Positions 43,559 to 52,735 of a stretch of DNA of 64,000 bases are shown one piece after another; positions within the stretch are counted from its first letter, which is position 1; each line of letters opens with the position of its first letter. The DNA is from Hyphomicrobiales bacterium (GTDB lineage Bacteria; Pseudomonadota; Alphaproteobacteria; Rhizobiales; Rhizobiaceae). A program made the translations under genes and the position numbers. The DNA lies in NCBI GenBank assembly GCA_900469625.1, contig UBXV01000018.1, positions 630 to 64,629 on the forward strand, given 5' to 3'. The notes below the pieces were generated by a model. It saw nothing but the letters and a program-made list of their open reading frames with translations, was not told the DNA's origin and made no database searches.

Positions 43559-44494
43559 TCAGGCCCCTTCCATTTCGTTCGGGCTGATGCCCAGTTCGAC
43601 AGCAAGCGCCGCCTGCATCTCAAGCCTTTCTTCCGCACTCTTGAAGCGTACGTAGTGAAGGCGTGGAAAACGCTTCTTGAGGAAGTTCATGCCCTGGAAC
43701 GGCGATGTGTTGGCGAGAATGATCAGCGGCTTGCCCGGCTCGGCGCTGTCTGCAGCGTTGCGCATGGCTTCAAGGTCGTGCCCGTCGATCGACCGGCACG
43801 TCGCGCCGAAGGCGGCAACCCGCCCGGAAAGGTCGCCGAGATCGAGAACCGAGGACATGGCGCCGTCGCATTGCTGGCGGTTGACGTCGACGATCACGCG
43901 GATGTTGTCGATGCCATGATGGGCCATGGCCGCCAGGCACTCCCAGGTCTGGCCCTCCTGGAATTCACCGTCGGACATGTAGACCCAGACCTTGCCCGGC
44001 TCATTGCGCTTCTTGCGGGCGAAGGCGACGCCTGCGGCCATCGAAAGCCCCTGGGCGAGCGAGCCGGTCGTTACCTCCATACCCGGGCTGTGCTCGGCGC
44101 CGATCATCTCGACCGAGCTGCCGTCCTTGTTGAAGTGGTCGAGCGCGTGCTCGTCCATGCGGCCGGCCTCGATCAGCGCGCAATAGATCACCAGCGCATA
44201 ATGCGCCGGAGAGATGAAGAGGCGATCGTAGTCCGGGGTTGCCGGCCCATGATAGCCGGCGCCGGTAAATGCGTCGGGATTGTCGGCCGAGGGAACGCCG
44301 CGAAACGGCAGTGGCACTTTCGGCAAGGTCGGTTCGCCGAGCTTCAGGAACTCGTTATAGAGCAGCGCGAGACTTTCGGCGGCCGAGCACGCCTGGCTCA
44401 GGTAGCCGCCGTTGTTCTTCATCGTGTGAAAGAAGACGCGGCGGCGAATGCCGAGCGCGATTTCTTCCGTGGTCTTCTGGTTGGTCAGGCTCAC
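43559..44494 (-). CDS. Transketolase, N-terminal subunit (split enzyme)
   Basis: The 311-residue protein is the thiamine-diphosphate-binding half: NNGGYLSQACSAAESLALLY, AEHSPGMEVTTGSLAQGLSMAAG, and the cofactor motif SDGEFQEGQTWE (174-185) ending with Asn205 in VDVNRQQ. The usual GDG reads SDG, as in several split transketolases. Start is GTG 44494 with AAGGAGC eight bases upstream. It lies four bases after mtnA. With the next gene it should form a heteromeric transketolase that transfers a two-carbon ketol unit. Confidence 0.92.
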   Translation of the reverse strand: MSLTNQKTTEEIALGIRRRVFFHTMKNNGGYLSQACSAAESLALLYNEFLKLGEPTLPKVPLPFRGVPSADNPDAFTGAGYHGPATPDYDRLFISPAHYALVIYCALIEAGRMDEHALDHFNKDGSSVEMIGAEHSPGMEVTTGSLAQGLSMAAGVAFARKKRNEPGKVWVYMSDGEFQEGQTWECLAAMAHHGIDNIRVIVDVNRQQCDGAMSSVLDLGDLSGRVAAFGATCRSIDGHDLEAMRNAADSAEPGKPLIILANTSPFQGMNFLKKRFPRLHYVRFKSAEERLEMQAALAVELGISPNEMEGA

Positions 44495-44498
44495 GGGG

Positions 44499-45593
44499 TC
44501 AGCTCCTTTCCGGAAACAGCGCTTTGAGGCCCTGAGGCGACGCCGTGGCGACGCCGCGCTCGGTGATGAGGCCCGTGATCAGCCGCGCCGGCGTCACGTC
44601 GAAGGCCGGGTTCGCAGAAGGGCTACCTTCCGGCGAGACGCGGACCGAGATAACAGTGCCATCGGGGCCGCGCCCCTGGACGAAACTCACTTCGTCACCG
44701 GTGCGCTCTTCGATCGGGATTTCCTTGACGCCGTCCTTGACCGTCCAGTCGATGGTCGGGGAGGGCAGCGCCACATAGAAGGGTACATCGTTGTCGCTGG
44801 CGGCGAGCGCCTTCAGATAGGTGCCGATCTTGTTGCAGACATCGCCGTTGGCCGTGGTGCGGTCGGTGCCGACGATGACCATGTCGACGGCGCCGTGCTG
44901 CATCAGGTGACCGCCGGCATTGTCGACGATCAGCGTGTGCGGCACGCCATGGCCGTTCAATTCCCACGCGGTCAGCTGCGCACCCTGGTTGCGCGGCCGG
45001 GTCTCGTCCACATAGACATGCACGGGAATACCCGCCTCGGTCGCCATGTAGATCGGTGCCGTCGCAGTTCCGTAATCGACGGTCGCGAGCCAGCCGGCAT
45101 TGCAATGGGTGAGGATATTGACCGGTTCGCCGGGCTTCTTCGTCGCCGCGATCTCGCGGATGATCTTCAGGCCATTGGCGCCGATCGCCCGGTTGAGCTC
45201 GACGTCCTCCTCGGCGATCTCGCCAGCGCGCCGGTAGGCGGCCTCGGCGCGCTCGTCGACGGGCAGGGGCCGCAGGAACTGCCGCATGGCATCGAGCGCC
45301 CAGCGCAGGTTGATCGCCGTCGGCCGCGTCTCGTTGAGCTCCTCCCAGACCGCGTCGAGATGCCTGTCAGACGGATCGTCCGCCATGGCGATCGCGATGC
45401 CATAGGCGGCGGTGACCCCGATGAGCGGCGCACCGCGCACCCACATGTCGCGGATGGCGACGGCGACATCGGCCACCGTCTTCAGCGTGACGATCCGGAA
45501 CTCGTGCGGCAGCCAGCGCTGGTCGATGATGTCGACCGAGCGGCCGTCGGCGTTGAGCCAGATCGTATGGTAGTGCTTGTCTCCGACTTTCAC
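44499..45593 (-). CDS. mtnA: Methylthioribose-1-phosphate isomerase
   Basis: MtnA converts methylthioribose 1-phosphate to methylthioribulose 1-phosphate. The 364-residue protein has [26 protein letters not shown] with catalytic Cys164, and [19 protein letters not shown] with catalytic Asp244. Start is GTG 45593, which overlaps the mtnK stop (GTGA) with AGGAG upstream; the longer frame is antisense-free but is just mtnK read in another frame. Related isomerases also accept 5-deoxyribose 1-phosphate, so the substrate range is not settled. Confidence 0.95.
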   Translation of the reverse strand: MKVGDKHYHTIWLNADGRSVDIIDQRWLPHEFRIVTLKTVADVAVAIRDMWVRGAPLIGVTAAYGIAIAMADDPSDRHLDAVWEELNETRPTAINLRWALDAMRQFLRPLPVDERAEAAYRRAGEIAEEDVELNRAIGANGLKIIREIAATKKPGEPVNILTHCNAGWLATVDYGTATAPIYMATEAGIPVHVYVDETRPRNQGAQLTAWELNGHGVPHTLIVDNAGGHLMQHGAVDMVIVGTDRTTANGDVCNKIGTYLKALAASDNDVPFYVALPSPTIDWTVKDGVKEIPIEERTGDEVSFVQGRGPDGTVISVRVSPEGSPSANPAFDVTPARLITGLITERGVATASPQGLKALFPERS

Positions 45594-46861
45594 GAAAGTG
45601 TCTCCTGCTGAAGCCGTTGCGCCGTGGCGCGAATGTCCCTGAGGCTCGCAATGCGATCCCGGTTGACGGCGAGATGACGTCCGAGCTTCAGCGCCTTGCT
45701 TTCGCACCGGGCGCGGCGGCTGAGGTCGTCGATGGTTTCGAAATCGGCATTGTGGGCAAGGCCGAGGATGCGCCTGAGGATCTCGACCCCGGCAAAGCCA
45801 AGCATCTCGCGGTAGATTTCATCGAGAACGATGGCCAGCGCCTGCTCGGAACCGAACGGATCGTCCCTGTCTTCGAACAGGCTTGCCTGGTAGAGGATGC
45901 CTTTGCGTTCGCTCCGCCACAGAGCCGAAAACTCGTCACAGAAGGTCTCCCAGATCGTGTCGACGGTATCCAGCAGGTAGGCGCGCATCCGGTCGCGTTC
46001 GCCGGCGGCCGCCTCGTGACCATCCTGCGAGAAGTAGCTCATCCAGAAATTGGCGAGCAGCATGCCGACATCGAAGCTGATCGGACCGTAGAAGGCGAAC
46101 TCCGGATCGATGACGCGCGTCTCGTCGTCGGTGACCATGACCGAGCCGGTGTGCAGGTCGCCGTGGCAGAGGGTTTCCGCCTTGGCGGAAAAGATGTGCT
46201 TCAGCCGCTGGGCCTCGACCTTGAGGTCACGGTCGCGACGCAGTTCCTCGACCAGGCCGTCGAGATGCGGGCTCGTATGCCGGTTCATCTCCGCCTCGAA
46301 ATAGGGATCGGAGAAGACGAGGTTTTCGGTGATGTCGCAGAGCTCGACATTGTCGGCGAAGAGGGCGAGGTCGGCCTTCTTCTCGCGCGTCGGCATTGCG
46401 AGGTCCGAGCCGCGAAAGAGCGTGCGGGCGGTGAAGATCCCGAGGTCGCGCCCGATCTTCGGCGGCATGCGCCCCGCAATCAGCGCACGGCGCAGGATCA
46501 CGTGCGGCGTCAGATATTCCATGATGATCATCGCCTGCTCGGCGTCGAAGAACAGGATGTCCGGGACCATGCCGGGATCGCGCGCCGCCTGGCGGATGAG
46601 GGCATGATATTCGAAGAACGAGCGCTTCAGGGGCAGCGGCCAACGCTCGCCGACGAGCCTTACATAGGGGAGCGCCTGCTTGACGATGGCAGCACCTTTC
46701 TCGCCCGTGACGATGAAGACGAGGTTGAGGTTGCCGTCGCCGACCTCCTTGACCTGCCAGCGGCCATGGTCGCTGCCGATCCTGTCGCAAAGGGCTGTAT
46801 TGCCGCTCAATCTCGATGGCAGCGTTTCGGCGCTCAGTGCCTCGAAAACGTGCTTGTCCAT
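45590..46861 (-). CDS. mtnK: Methylthioribose kinase
   Basis: MtnK phosphorylates methylthioribose at C1 with ATP. The 423-residue protein has the N-terminal lobe [13 protein letters not shown] (nucleotide loop) and [19 protein letters not shown], the catalytic loop [12 protein letters not shown] (Asp235) and the metal site [15 protein letters not shown], all typical of MtnK in the choline-kinase-like fold. AGGAGGAACC precedes the ATG. It is the first gene of the leftward operon mtnK-mtnA-transketolase-RubisCO-like protein and is divergent from the ABC importer. Confidence 0.95.
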   Translation of the reverse strand: MDKHVFEALSAETLPSRLSGNTALCDRIGSDHGRWQVKEVGDGNLNLVFIVTGEKGAAIVKQALPYVRLVGERWPLPLKRSFFEYHALIRQAARDPGMVPDILFFDAEQAMIIMEYLTPHVILRRALIAGRMPPKIGRDLGIFTARTLFRGSDLAMPTREKKADLALFADNVELCDITENLVFSDPYFEAEMNRHTSPHLDGLVEELRRDRDLKVEAQRLKHIFSAKAETLCHGDLHTGSVMVTDDETRVIDPEFAFYGPISFDVGMLLANFWMSYFSQDGHEAAAGERDRMRAYLLDTVDTIWETFCDEFSALWRSERKGILYQASLFEDRDDPFGSEQALAIVLDEIYREMLGFAGVEILRRILGLAHNADFETIDDLSRRARCESKALKLGRHLAVNRDRIASLRDIRATAQRLQQETLS

Positions 46862-46940
46862 ATGGTTCCTCCTGTCGGCATGACCGGCCTTCGCCGCTCC
46901 TCGTCATGCTGTCGTGGCCCATAGGTAATTCGTCATTCTG

Positions 46941-46967
46941 TCAAATGTCAATCGCCTTGACATTTGA
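46941..46967. promoter_or_regulatory. Perfect 11-bp inverted repeat, candidate SorC operator
   Basis: TCAAATGTCAA (46941-46951), five bases, and TTGACATTTGA (46957-46967) are exact inverses. The site lies midway between mtnK and the divergent importer genes, so one regulator could control both. Similar TGACAT and GTCAAAT words appear before the SorC-type gene at 51759-51792. Confidence 0.65.
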
Positions 46968-47006
46968 TGGATGACCATCCTAACCTGCCTTCATTGGGAG
47001 GAGAGC

Positions 47007-48530
47007 ATGAGCGAACAAGCAGTGTTTCGCATCGAGGGCGTGCGCAAATCCTTCGGGCCGATACCGGTCCTGAAGGGCGTCGATCTCGAATTGCGCAAGG
47101 GTGCCGTCACGGTGCTGATGGGGGCCAACGGCGCTGGAAAGTCGACACTGGTGCGCATCCTCAGTGGCGTCTACGCCAGGGATGCCGGAGATATGCTTCT
47201 CGGCGATCACGCCTTTGCGCCGGCAACGCCGGCCGAGGCGATCCGGGCCGGCGTGGTGACGGTTCACCAGAACATCAATGACGGCGTCGTCGCCGACCTT
47301 GATGTCGCCACCAATCTGACGCTCGACCGGCTGAACGGCCGCGGCGCGCGCCTCTTCTTCAATCCGCGCCGTGTCCGGCGCGAGGCGGCCGTTGTCGCCG
47401 CCCGCATGGGCCTTGCCATCGATCTCTCAGCCGATATCAACGACCTGACGCTGGCCGACCGGCAGATGGTGGCCATTGCCCGCGCCATGGCGCACGAGCC
47501 CGAGGTGCTGATCCTCGACGAGCCAACCTCGTCGCTGTCGAGCGCGGAGGCCGATCGGCTGTTCGAACTCCTCGACATGCTGAAAGCCCGGGGCGTTGCC
47601 ATTCTCTATATATCGCACCGGATGTCGGACATTCGCAGGCTCGCAGACAGTATCGTCACGCTGCGCGACGGGCGCATAACCGGCCGCTTCGAAGGGGCGG
47701 ATCTGGATTATGAAGGTGCCGTCAACGCCATGCTCGGGCAGAAGATTTCCGCAGGCGCCGTCACCGTGCGCGACGGTTCCGGCCCGATCTTTTCGGTGAA
47801 GGGCCTGCGGCTGACGGAGACGTCGCGGCCGTTCGATCTGGCGCTCGGCGATGGCGAAATCGTCGCCGTCACCGGCCTCGTCGGCGTCGGCAAGACGGCG
47901 CTGGCCGAGACGCTGTTCGGCGCGCGGCCGCCGAAGGCCGGTCAGATGACGCTCGACGGCGTGCCCTATCGTCCGCAATCGACGGGCCAGGCGATTGCCA
48001 AGGGCGTGTTTCTGGTGGCCAAGGATCGTGCCGACAGCGGCATCGTTCCGGACTTCAACATTTACGAGAATATCAGCCTGCCGTTCCTGAAGCGGCTGTC
48101 GCGCTTCGGCATATCGAGCCGGCGGGCAGAGCGGGTAAAATCGCGGGCGCAGATCGCAGCGCTAGGCGTCGTCTGCCGCAGCGAGCGTGACGAAATGCAC
48201 ACATTGTCCGGTGGCAATCAGCAGAAGGTGATGGTCGGGCGCTGGCTTTCCGAGCCCTCGCGTCTCCTCATCCTCGACGAGCCCTTCCAGGGCGTCGACA
48301 TAGCGGCCCGCCGCGATATCGGCGCCAAGCTGCGCGCGTCGGCTTCCGGCCGCGCCACCATCGTTTTCCTGACCGAACTCGACGAAGCCTTCGAGATCGC
48401 CGACCGCATTCTCGTGATGTCGGAACACACTGTAGTCGGCGAGCATCGTAACGCCTCGGTCGACGTCGAGCGGCTCCTGCAGGAGATCGCCGGTCAACAT
48501 CATCAGCAGGACCAGCCCCATGAGCAGTGA
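47007..48530 (+). CDS. ABC transporter ATP-binding protein, RbsA type (two ATPase domains)
   Basis: The 507-residue protein has two nucleotide-binding domains. The first has Walker A GANGAGKST and Walker B VLILDEPTSSLSSAE; the second has GLVGVGKTALAE at the Walker A place, signature LSGGNQQKV and Walker B LLILDEPFQGVD. The second Walker A is degenerate (GKTA), as is common in sugar importers. ATG 47007 has GGGAGGAGA upstream. It drives the importer that is divergent from mtnK, so methylthioribose or a related pentose is the likely cargo. Confidence 0.93.
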   Translation: MSEQAVFRIEGVRKSFGPIPVLKGVDLELRKGAVTVLMGANGAGKSTLVRILSGVYARDAGDMLLGDHAFAPATPAEAIRAGVVTVHQNINDGVVADLDVATNLTLDRLNGRGARLFFNPRRVRREAAVVAARMGLAIDLSADINDLTLADRQMVAIARAMAHEPEVLILDEPTSSLSSAEADRLFELLDMLKARGVAILYISHRMSDIRRLADSIVTLRDGRITGRFEGADLDYEGAVNAMLGQKISAGAVTVRDGSGPIFSVKGLRLTETSRPFDLALGDGEIVAVTGLVGVGKTALAETLFGARPPKAGQMTLDGVPYRPQSTGQAIAKGVFLVAKDRADSGIVPDFNIYENISLPFLKRLSRFGISSRRAERVKSRAQIAALGVVCRSERDEMHTLSGGNQQKVMVGRWLSEPSRLLILDEPFQGVDIAARRDIGAKLRASASGRATIVFLTELDEAFEIADRILVMSEHTVVGEHRNASVDVERLLQEIAGQHHQQDQPHEQ

Positions 48531-49584
48531 ACAGATGAAACCCGCGGCACCCGTCGCCTCAACGCTGCCGGCGCCACCAAGCGCCGCGTTCAGCCTGCGC
48601 GACGTCGCGATCAAATACGGCTTTCTCGTTCTTCTGGCCGGGCTGGTTGTCTATTTCTCGTCGGTGACGAGCGGCTTTTCCTCGCCGCAGAGCGCCGTCT
48701 TCATCCTTCAGTCCGTCTCGATCACCGGCATCCTGGCGCTCGGCGTGACCGCCACGCTCGTCGTCGGTGGCTTCGACCTGTCGATCGGCTCGGTCGCAAC
48801 CACGTCGATGATGGCGTCATCCTACGTAATGGTGGTGATGGGCGGCGATGCGTTGACGGCAACGCTCGTCTGCCTGGCGATCGGCGTTCTCGTCGGCCTG
48901 ATCAACGGCGTCATCATCGTCTATATGCGCGTGCCGGACCTGCTTGCGACGCTCGGCATGATGTTCCTGCTGCTCGGCCTGCAGCGCATCCCGACCGAGG
49001 GACGCTCGATCGCCGCCGGCATGACGCTTCCCGACGGATCGGTGGCTACCGGCACCTTCAGCCCCGCCTTCCTGGCCCTCGGCCGTCACCGCTTCGACCT
49101 GATCCTGCCGAACCTCGTGCCGGTCTCGGTCGTGGTGCTGATCGTGCTCGCGGTCGTGATCTGGTTCTTCCTCGAATATACCCGCTTTGGACGGATGATG
49201 TATGCGGTCGGCTCCAACGAGCGCGCCGCCGGTCTCGCGGGCGCGCCGGTCAATGCCTACAAGATCTCGGCCTATGTCATTTCAGGCGTCTTCGCCTCGA
49301 TCGGCGGCATTCTGCTCGCCGCGCGCCTCGGCCGCGGCGACATCGCCTCGGGCAACAACCTGCTGCTCGACGCGGTCGCAGCCGCCCTCATCGGCTTTGC
49401 CGTGCTCGGCGCCGCCAAGCCGAATGCGTTCGGCACGGCGATCGGTGCGCTCTTCGTCGGCATCCTGCTGCAGGGCCTGACGATGATGAACGCGCCCTAT
49501 TACACCCAGGATTTCATCAAGGGCGCCGTTCTCGTCATCGCCCTGATCTTCACCTTTGCGCTCTCGAAAAGAGGCAAACGCTGA
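48520..49584 (+). CDS. ABC transporter permease, RbsC type
   Basis: The 354-residue protein has about ten hydrophobic segments and the RbsC-family motifs TATLVVGGFDLSIGSVA and GSNERAAGLAGAPVNAYKISAYVISG. It forms the membrane channel of the pentose-type importer. Its start overlaps the ATPase gene by 11 bases. Confidence 0.93.
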   Translation: MSSEQMKPAAPVASTLPAPPSAAFSLRDVAIKYGFLVLLAGLVVYFSSVTSGFSSPQSAVFILQSVSITGILALGVTATLVVGGFDLSIGSVATTSMMASSYVMVVMGGDALTATLVCLAIGVLVGLINGVIIVYMRVPDLLATLGMMFLLLGLQRIPTEGRSIAAGMTLPDGSVATGTFSPAFLALGRHRFDLILPNLVPVSVVVLIVLAVVIWFFLEYTRFGRMMYAVGSNERAAGLAGAPVNAYKISAYVISGVFASIGGILLAARLGRGDIASGNNLLLDAVAAALIGFAVLGAAKPNAFGTAIGALFVGILLQGLTMMNAPYYTQDFIKGAVLVIALIFTFALSKRGKR

Positions 49585-49636
49585 CGGGAAAACCCCGGAC
49601 GCGGACAACAAACGTTCACCAGTGGAGGAGACTGAA

Positions 49637-50680
49637 ATGAACTTTACACGCAGAGCAATGGGCAAGCTGGCGCTTGGCCTTGCCGGAACCGTGGCGTTCG
49701 CCACCGCATCCTTTGCCGCCGACATGCCGAAGCCCTTCGACAAGCCGGGCGACGTCAAGATCGCGCTCGTGCGCTATCTGTCGACCGGCGACTTCTTCCA
49801 GTCCTATCTTGCCGGCGTGGAGGCGCAGGCAAAGGCACTCGGCGTCCAGCTTCAGGTGCTCGACAGCCGTCAGGATGCTGCACTTCAGGCCGACATGGTC
49901 GACCAGGCGATCGCGCTCGGCGTGCAGGGCATCATCATCCAGCACGGCCTGACGGAATCGATGAAGGAAGCCGCCCAGCGCGCCGTCGATGCCGGCATCA
50001 AGGTCGTCGCCTTCGACGTCAACGTCGAAAACGAGAAGATCCCGCAGGTCGAGCAGTCCGACCGCGACCTTGCCCGCCTTGCCCTCGAGCAGGCGATCAA
50101 GGACAACGGCGACAGCTTCAAGGCCGGCTACGTCTACGTCGCCGGCATCGCGCCGCTCGACCGTCGCGACGAGACGTGGAAGGAGTTCAAGGCCAAGTAT
50201 TCGGGTATCAACGAGATCTCGCAGTTCGGCACGATGGACAACCCGATCGCCAACTCGGTCGCCAACCAGGCGCGCTCGGTCATCTCCGCCAACCCTGACA
50301 TCACGGTGATGTTCGCGCCCTATGACGAGTTCGCCAAGGGCGTGAAGATTGCCGTCGACGAGGCCGGCCTGTCGCAGAGCGTGAAGATCTATTCTGCCGA
50401 CATCTCGACCTCGGATATTGCCGCGATGCGCGAGCCGGATTCCGCCTGGGCGGCAACCGCTGCCACCAACCCGGCCGTGGTTGGGCAGGTTTCGGTCAGA
50501 ACGCTTGCCATGCTGCTTGCCGGCGAGGATCCGGGCCGCAGCGTCATCGTGCCGCCGACGCTGATCACCCAGAAAGACCTGAACGATCAGGACATCAAGA
50601 ACATGGAAGAGCTCGGCACCAAGCTGCCGCAGTTCGCCCATGCGGATGTCGCCATGCCGGCATGGATGCCAAAGCCCTGA
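49637..50680 (+). CDS. ABC transporter substrate-binding protein, RbsB type
   Basis: The 347-residue protein has a signal sequence (RRAMGKLALGLAGTVAFATASFA) and a Peripla_BP_4 fold: KIALVRYLSTGDFFQSYLAGVEAQAKALG, VQGIIIQHGLTESMKEAAQRAVDAGIKVVAFDV. ATG 49637 has GGAGGAGACTG upstream. It is the third gene of the importer and is followed by a clear terminator. Ligand is inferred from the mtnK/mtnA neighbours. Confidence 0.93.
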   Translation: MNFTRRAMGKLALGLAGTVAFATASFAADMPKPFDKPGDVKIALVRYLSTGDFFQSYLAGVEAQAKALGVQLQVLDSRQDAALQADMVDQAIALGVQGIIIQHGLTESMKEAAQRAVDAGIKVVAFDVNVENEKIPQVEQSDRDLARLALEQAIKDNGDSFKAGYVYVAGIAPLDRRDETWKEFKAKYSGINEISQFGTMDNPIANSVANQARSVISANPDITVMFAPYDEFAKGVKIAVDEAGLSQSVKIYSADISTSDIAAMREPDSAWAATAATNPAVVGQVSVRTLAMLLAGEDPGRSVIVPPTLITQKDLNDQDIKNMEELGTKLPQFAHADVAMPAWMPKP

Positions 50681-50706
50681 TCGTACAGCTCTCGGACAAA
50701 GAAGGC

Positions 50707-50733
50707 GGGGCGGTCGAAAGGCCGCCCCTTTTG
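50707..50733 (+). terminator. Intrinsic terminator of the importer operon
   Basis: GGGGCGG (50707-50713) pairs with CCGCCCC (50722-50728), and the stem is followed by TTTTGCATTTT. It lies 27 bp after the binding-protein stop. Confidence 0.8.
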
Positions 50734-50753
50734 CATTTTGTCGATATGACTGG

Positions 50754-51734
50754 TTAGGCGGATGCCGCTTGCACCCGGCGAAGGCCGTCGCGCTTCCAGC
50801 GGTCCATCACCCGGCGCGCCATCGATGTTGTGATCACCAGATGCGAGGCGAAACCGCCCTTCAGTGCGGCCAGCAGCGGTTCGAACTTGCTGTCTTCCTG
50901 GACGACCAGCATGCGCTTCTTGATCGCGCGGATCGAACCGAGATCGGCGGAAATGCAGCGCCGATTATGAGCGCAGTTTATCCATTGCCCGTCGCCGTCG
51001 ATCAGTTGCCCGGCGATGACGCCGACGGCGCCTTCTTCGCCCATGCGGTGCATTTCCTCGGCGCTGAGCGCGCCGCATTTGACGAGGTGGCTGTCGTCTT
51101 CGATGCCACCAACGGAATAGAGCGCCAGATGACAGTCGGCGATGGTCGACAGTTGCTCGCGGATCACCGGCTCGCCGCGAAGCTCGTCTGCCAGCCGTTC
51201 GGACGACAGCACCAACGGTGCATAGAAGTTGATACCTTCGGCGTTGAGCCGGCGCGCGATTTCCGTTGTGCACTGGTCCGGCCGATAGGAATAGGGTGCG
51301 CCGAGATTGCCGCAGAGCTGGACCACGGTCACGCCGCGCAGGTCGGCAAAGGGCATGACGTCGGCAATATGGTAGACCGTGCGTCCCCAGGCGACGCCGA
51401 CGCGGTCACCCTTGTTGATCAACTCGAGGAAGACCGACGCGGCCAGCACCGGCATTTCCGCCGTCGGGTCCATCGCCTGCCGGTCCTCCGGCACGATCCA
51501 GACCGATGTGACGCCGGTTGCATCCTCGAGTTCGCGCGCCAGCACGTCGTCGGTGAAAAGCTCGGTCGACGTGCTGATATTGACGATCCCGGTTTCGCGC
51601 GCCCGCCTGAGATAGGTTGCTACAGAAGCGCGGGATATCTCCAGTTTCTGTGCGACTTCGTCCTGCCGCAAGCCGTGGCTGTAATAGAGCCAGGCGGCCT
51701 TGTGCATGATCTGGTCGGTGTTGCGGATGGGCAT
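50754..51734 (-). CDS. SorC/DeoR-type sugar-binding transcriptional regulator
   Basis: The 326-residue protein has an N-terminal helix-turn-helix (GLRQDEVAQKLEISRASVATYLRRARETGIV) and a SorC sugar-binding domain (DRVGVAWGRTVYHIADVMPF, LCGNLGAP). Such regulators sense phosphorylated sugars. AAGGATC precedes the ATG. It converges with the importer operon and is the obvious regulator of the mtnK and importer units; the inverted repeat at 46941-46967 is the best operator candidate. Confidence 0.9.
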   Translation of the reverse strand: MPIRNTDQIMHKAAWLYYSHGLRQDEVAQKLEISRASVATYLRRARETGIVNISTSTELFTDDVLARELEDATGVTSVWIVPEDRQAMDPTAEMPVLAASVFLELINKGDRVGVAWGRTVYHIADVMPFADLRGVTVVQLCGNLGAPYSYRPDQCTTEIARRLNAEGINFYAPLVLSSERLADELRGEPVIREQLSTIADCHLALYSVGGIEDDSHLVKCGALSAEEMHRMGEEGAVGVIAGQLIDGDGQWINCAHNRRCISADLGSIRAIKKRMLVVQEDSKFEPLLAALKGGFASHLVITTSMARRVMDRWKRDGLRRVQAASA

Positions 51735-51758
51735 GGGGATCCTTCAGGCGACGATTTC

Positions 51759-51792
51759 TGACATTATTCACTGCCTGTGACATAAGTCAAAT
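51759..51792. promoter_or_regulatory. Operator-like words upstream of the SorC-type gene
   Basis: TGACAT occurs at 51759-51764 and 51778-51783, and GTCAAAT at 51786-51792. These are parts of the perfect repeat between mtnK and the importer (TTGACATTTGA). Autoregulation is possible but the match is partial. Confidence 0.3.
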
Positions 51793-51814
51793 TCCGGTTC
51801 AGGCGATGCGGGTT

Positions 51815-52735
51815 TCAGCCATCCGCTTCGGGCTGCAGCGCCGGCATCTGCCGGGCTTGCGCCTCTTCCATCAGCCATTGCACGAAATGGGAAATGGCCG
51901 GGCGCTCGATCGCCGCCGGCAGCGTCACGACATAATAGGCGAATTCGCTCGGCCATGGGCGATCGATCGCTACGGCAAGGCGGCCATCGGCGATTTCTTC
52001 GCGCGCATAGATGTCCCGCACAAGAGCAATGCCCTGGCCGGCGACAGCTGCCCGCACCAGCAGGAAGTCGTCGTCGAAGGAGGGGCCGCGTTCGATGCGC
52101 GGGTCGTCCTGCGTGCCGAGCGCCTTCAGCCACAGGCGCCAGTCCGCGCGGGCCGAATCCTGCAGCAGCGGATAGGCAAGGCAATCGGAAGGAGCCGTGA
52201 TCGAAGCGCCAGCGGAAAGCAGCGCCGGACTTGCCACCGGGATCAGCTCGGGCGCCATCAGGCGCACGCTCTCAAGCCCCGGATAGTCGCCAAGGCCATG
52301 ACGGATCGCCACGTCCACCCGCTCCCGGCGCAGGTCGGTCAAGGTCGCCGACGCCTCCACCCGAACCTCGATGTCGGGATGCCGGCTGGTAAACCGACCG
52401 AGCCGCGGCACCAGCCAGGACGCCGCGAAAGACGGAACCGTGCAGACGGTTACCGACGCCGAGGCGTTGCTGGCCTCAAGCGCGTCGAGGCCGGCTTCGA
52501 GCTGGTCGAATGCCGAAAGAATGGCCGGATATGCCCTGGCGCCCGCTTCGGTCAGCTCCACGCCATAGCGCGTCCGGGAAAACAGCGTGATGCCCAGCCG
52601 CTCCTCAAGCAGACGCACCTGCTGGCTGACCGCGCCCGGCGTCACCCCCATCGCTGCCGCCGCACGCTTGATGCTCGCATGGCGGCCGGTTTCGGCGAAG
52701 GCGCGCAGCGCCAGCAGCGGCAGGACTCGGCCCAT
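51815..52735 (-). CDS. LysR-family transcriptional regulator, GcvA-like
   Basis: The 306-residue protein starts with LPLLALRAFAETGRHASIKRAAAAMGVTPGAVSQQVRLLEERLG, the helix-turn-helix of the GcvA branch of LysR, and ends with a standard effector domain (VTLPAAIERPAISHFVQWL). It is divergent, across a 420-bp gap, from the glutathione transferase, luciferase-like and flavin reductase genes and may control them. Effector unknown. Confidence 0.88.
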   Translation of the reverse strand: MGRVLPLLALRAFAETGRHASIKRAAAAMGVTPGAVSQQVRLLEERLGITLFSRTRYGVELTEAGARAYPAILSAFDQLEAGLDALEASNASASVTVCTVPSFAASWLVPRLGRFTSRHPDIEVRVEASATLTDLRRERVDVAIRHGLGDYPGLESVRLMAPELIPVASPALLSAGASITAPSDCLAYPLLQDSARADWRLWLKALGTQDDPRIERGPSFDDDFLLVRAAVAGQGIALVRDIYAREEIADGRLAVAIDRPWPSEFAYYVVTLPAAIERPAISHFVQWLMEEAQARQMPALQPEADG

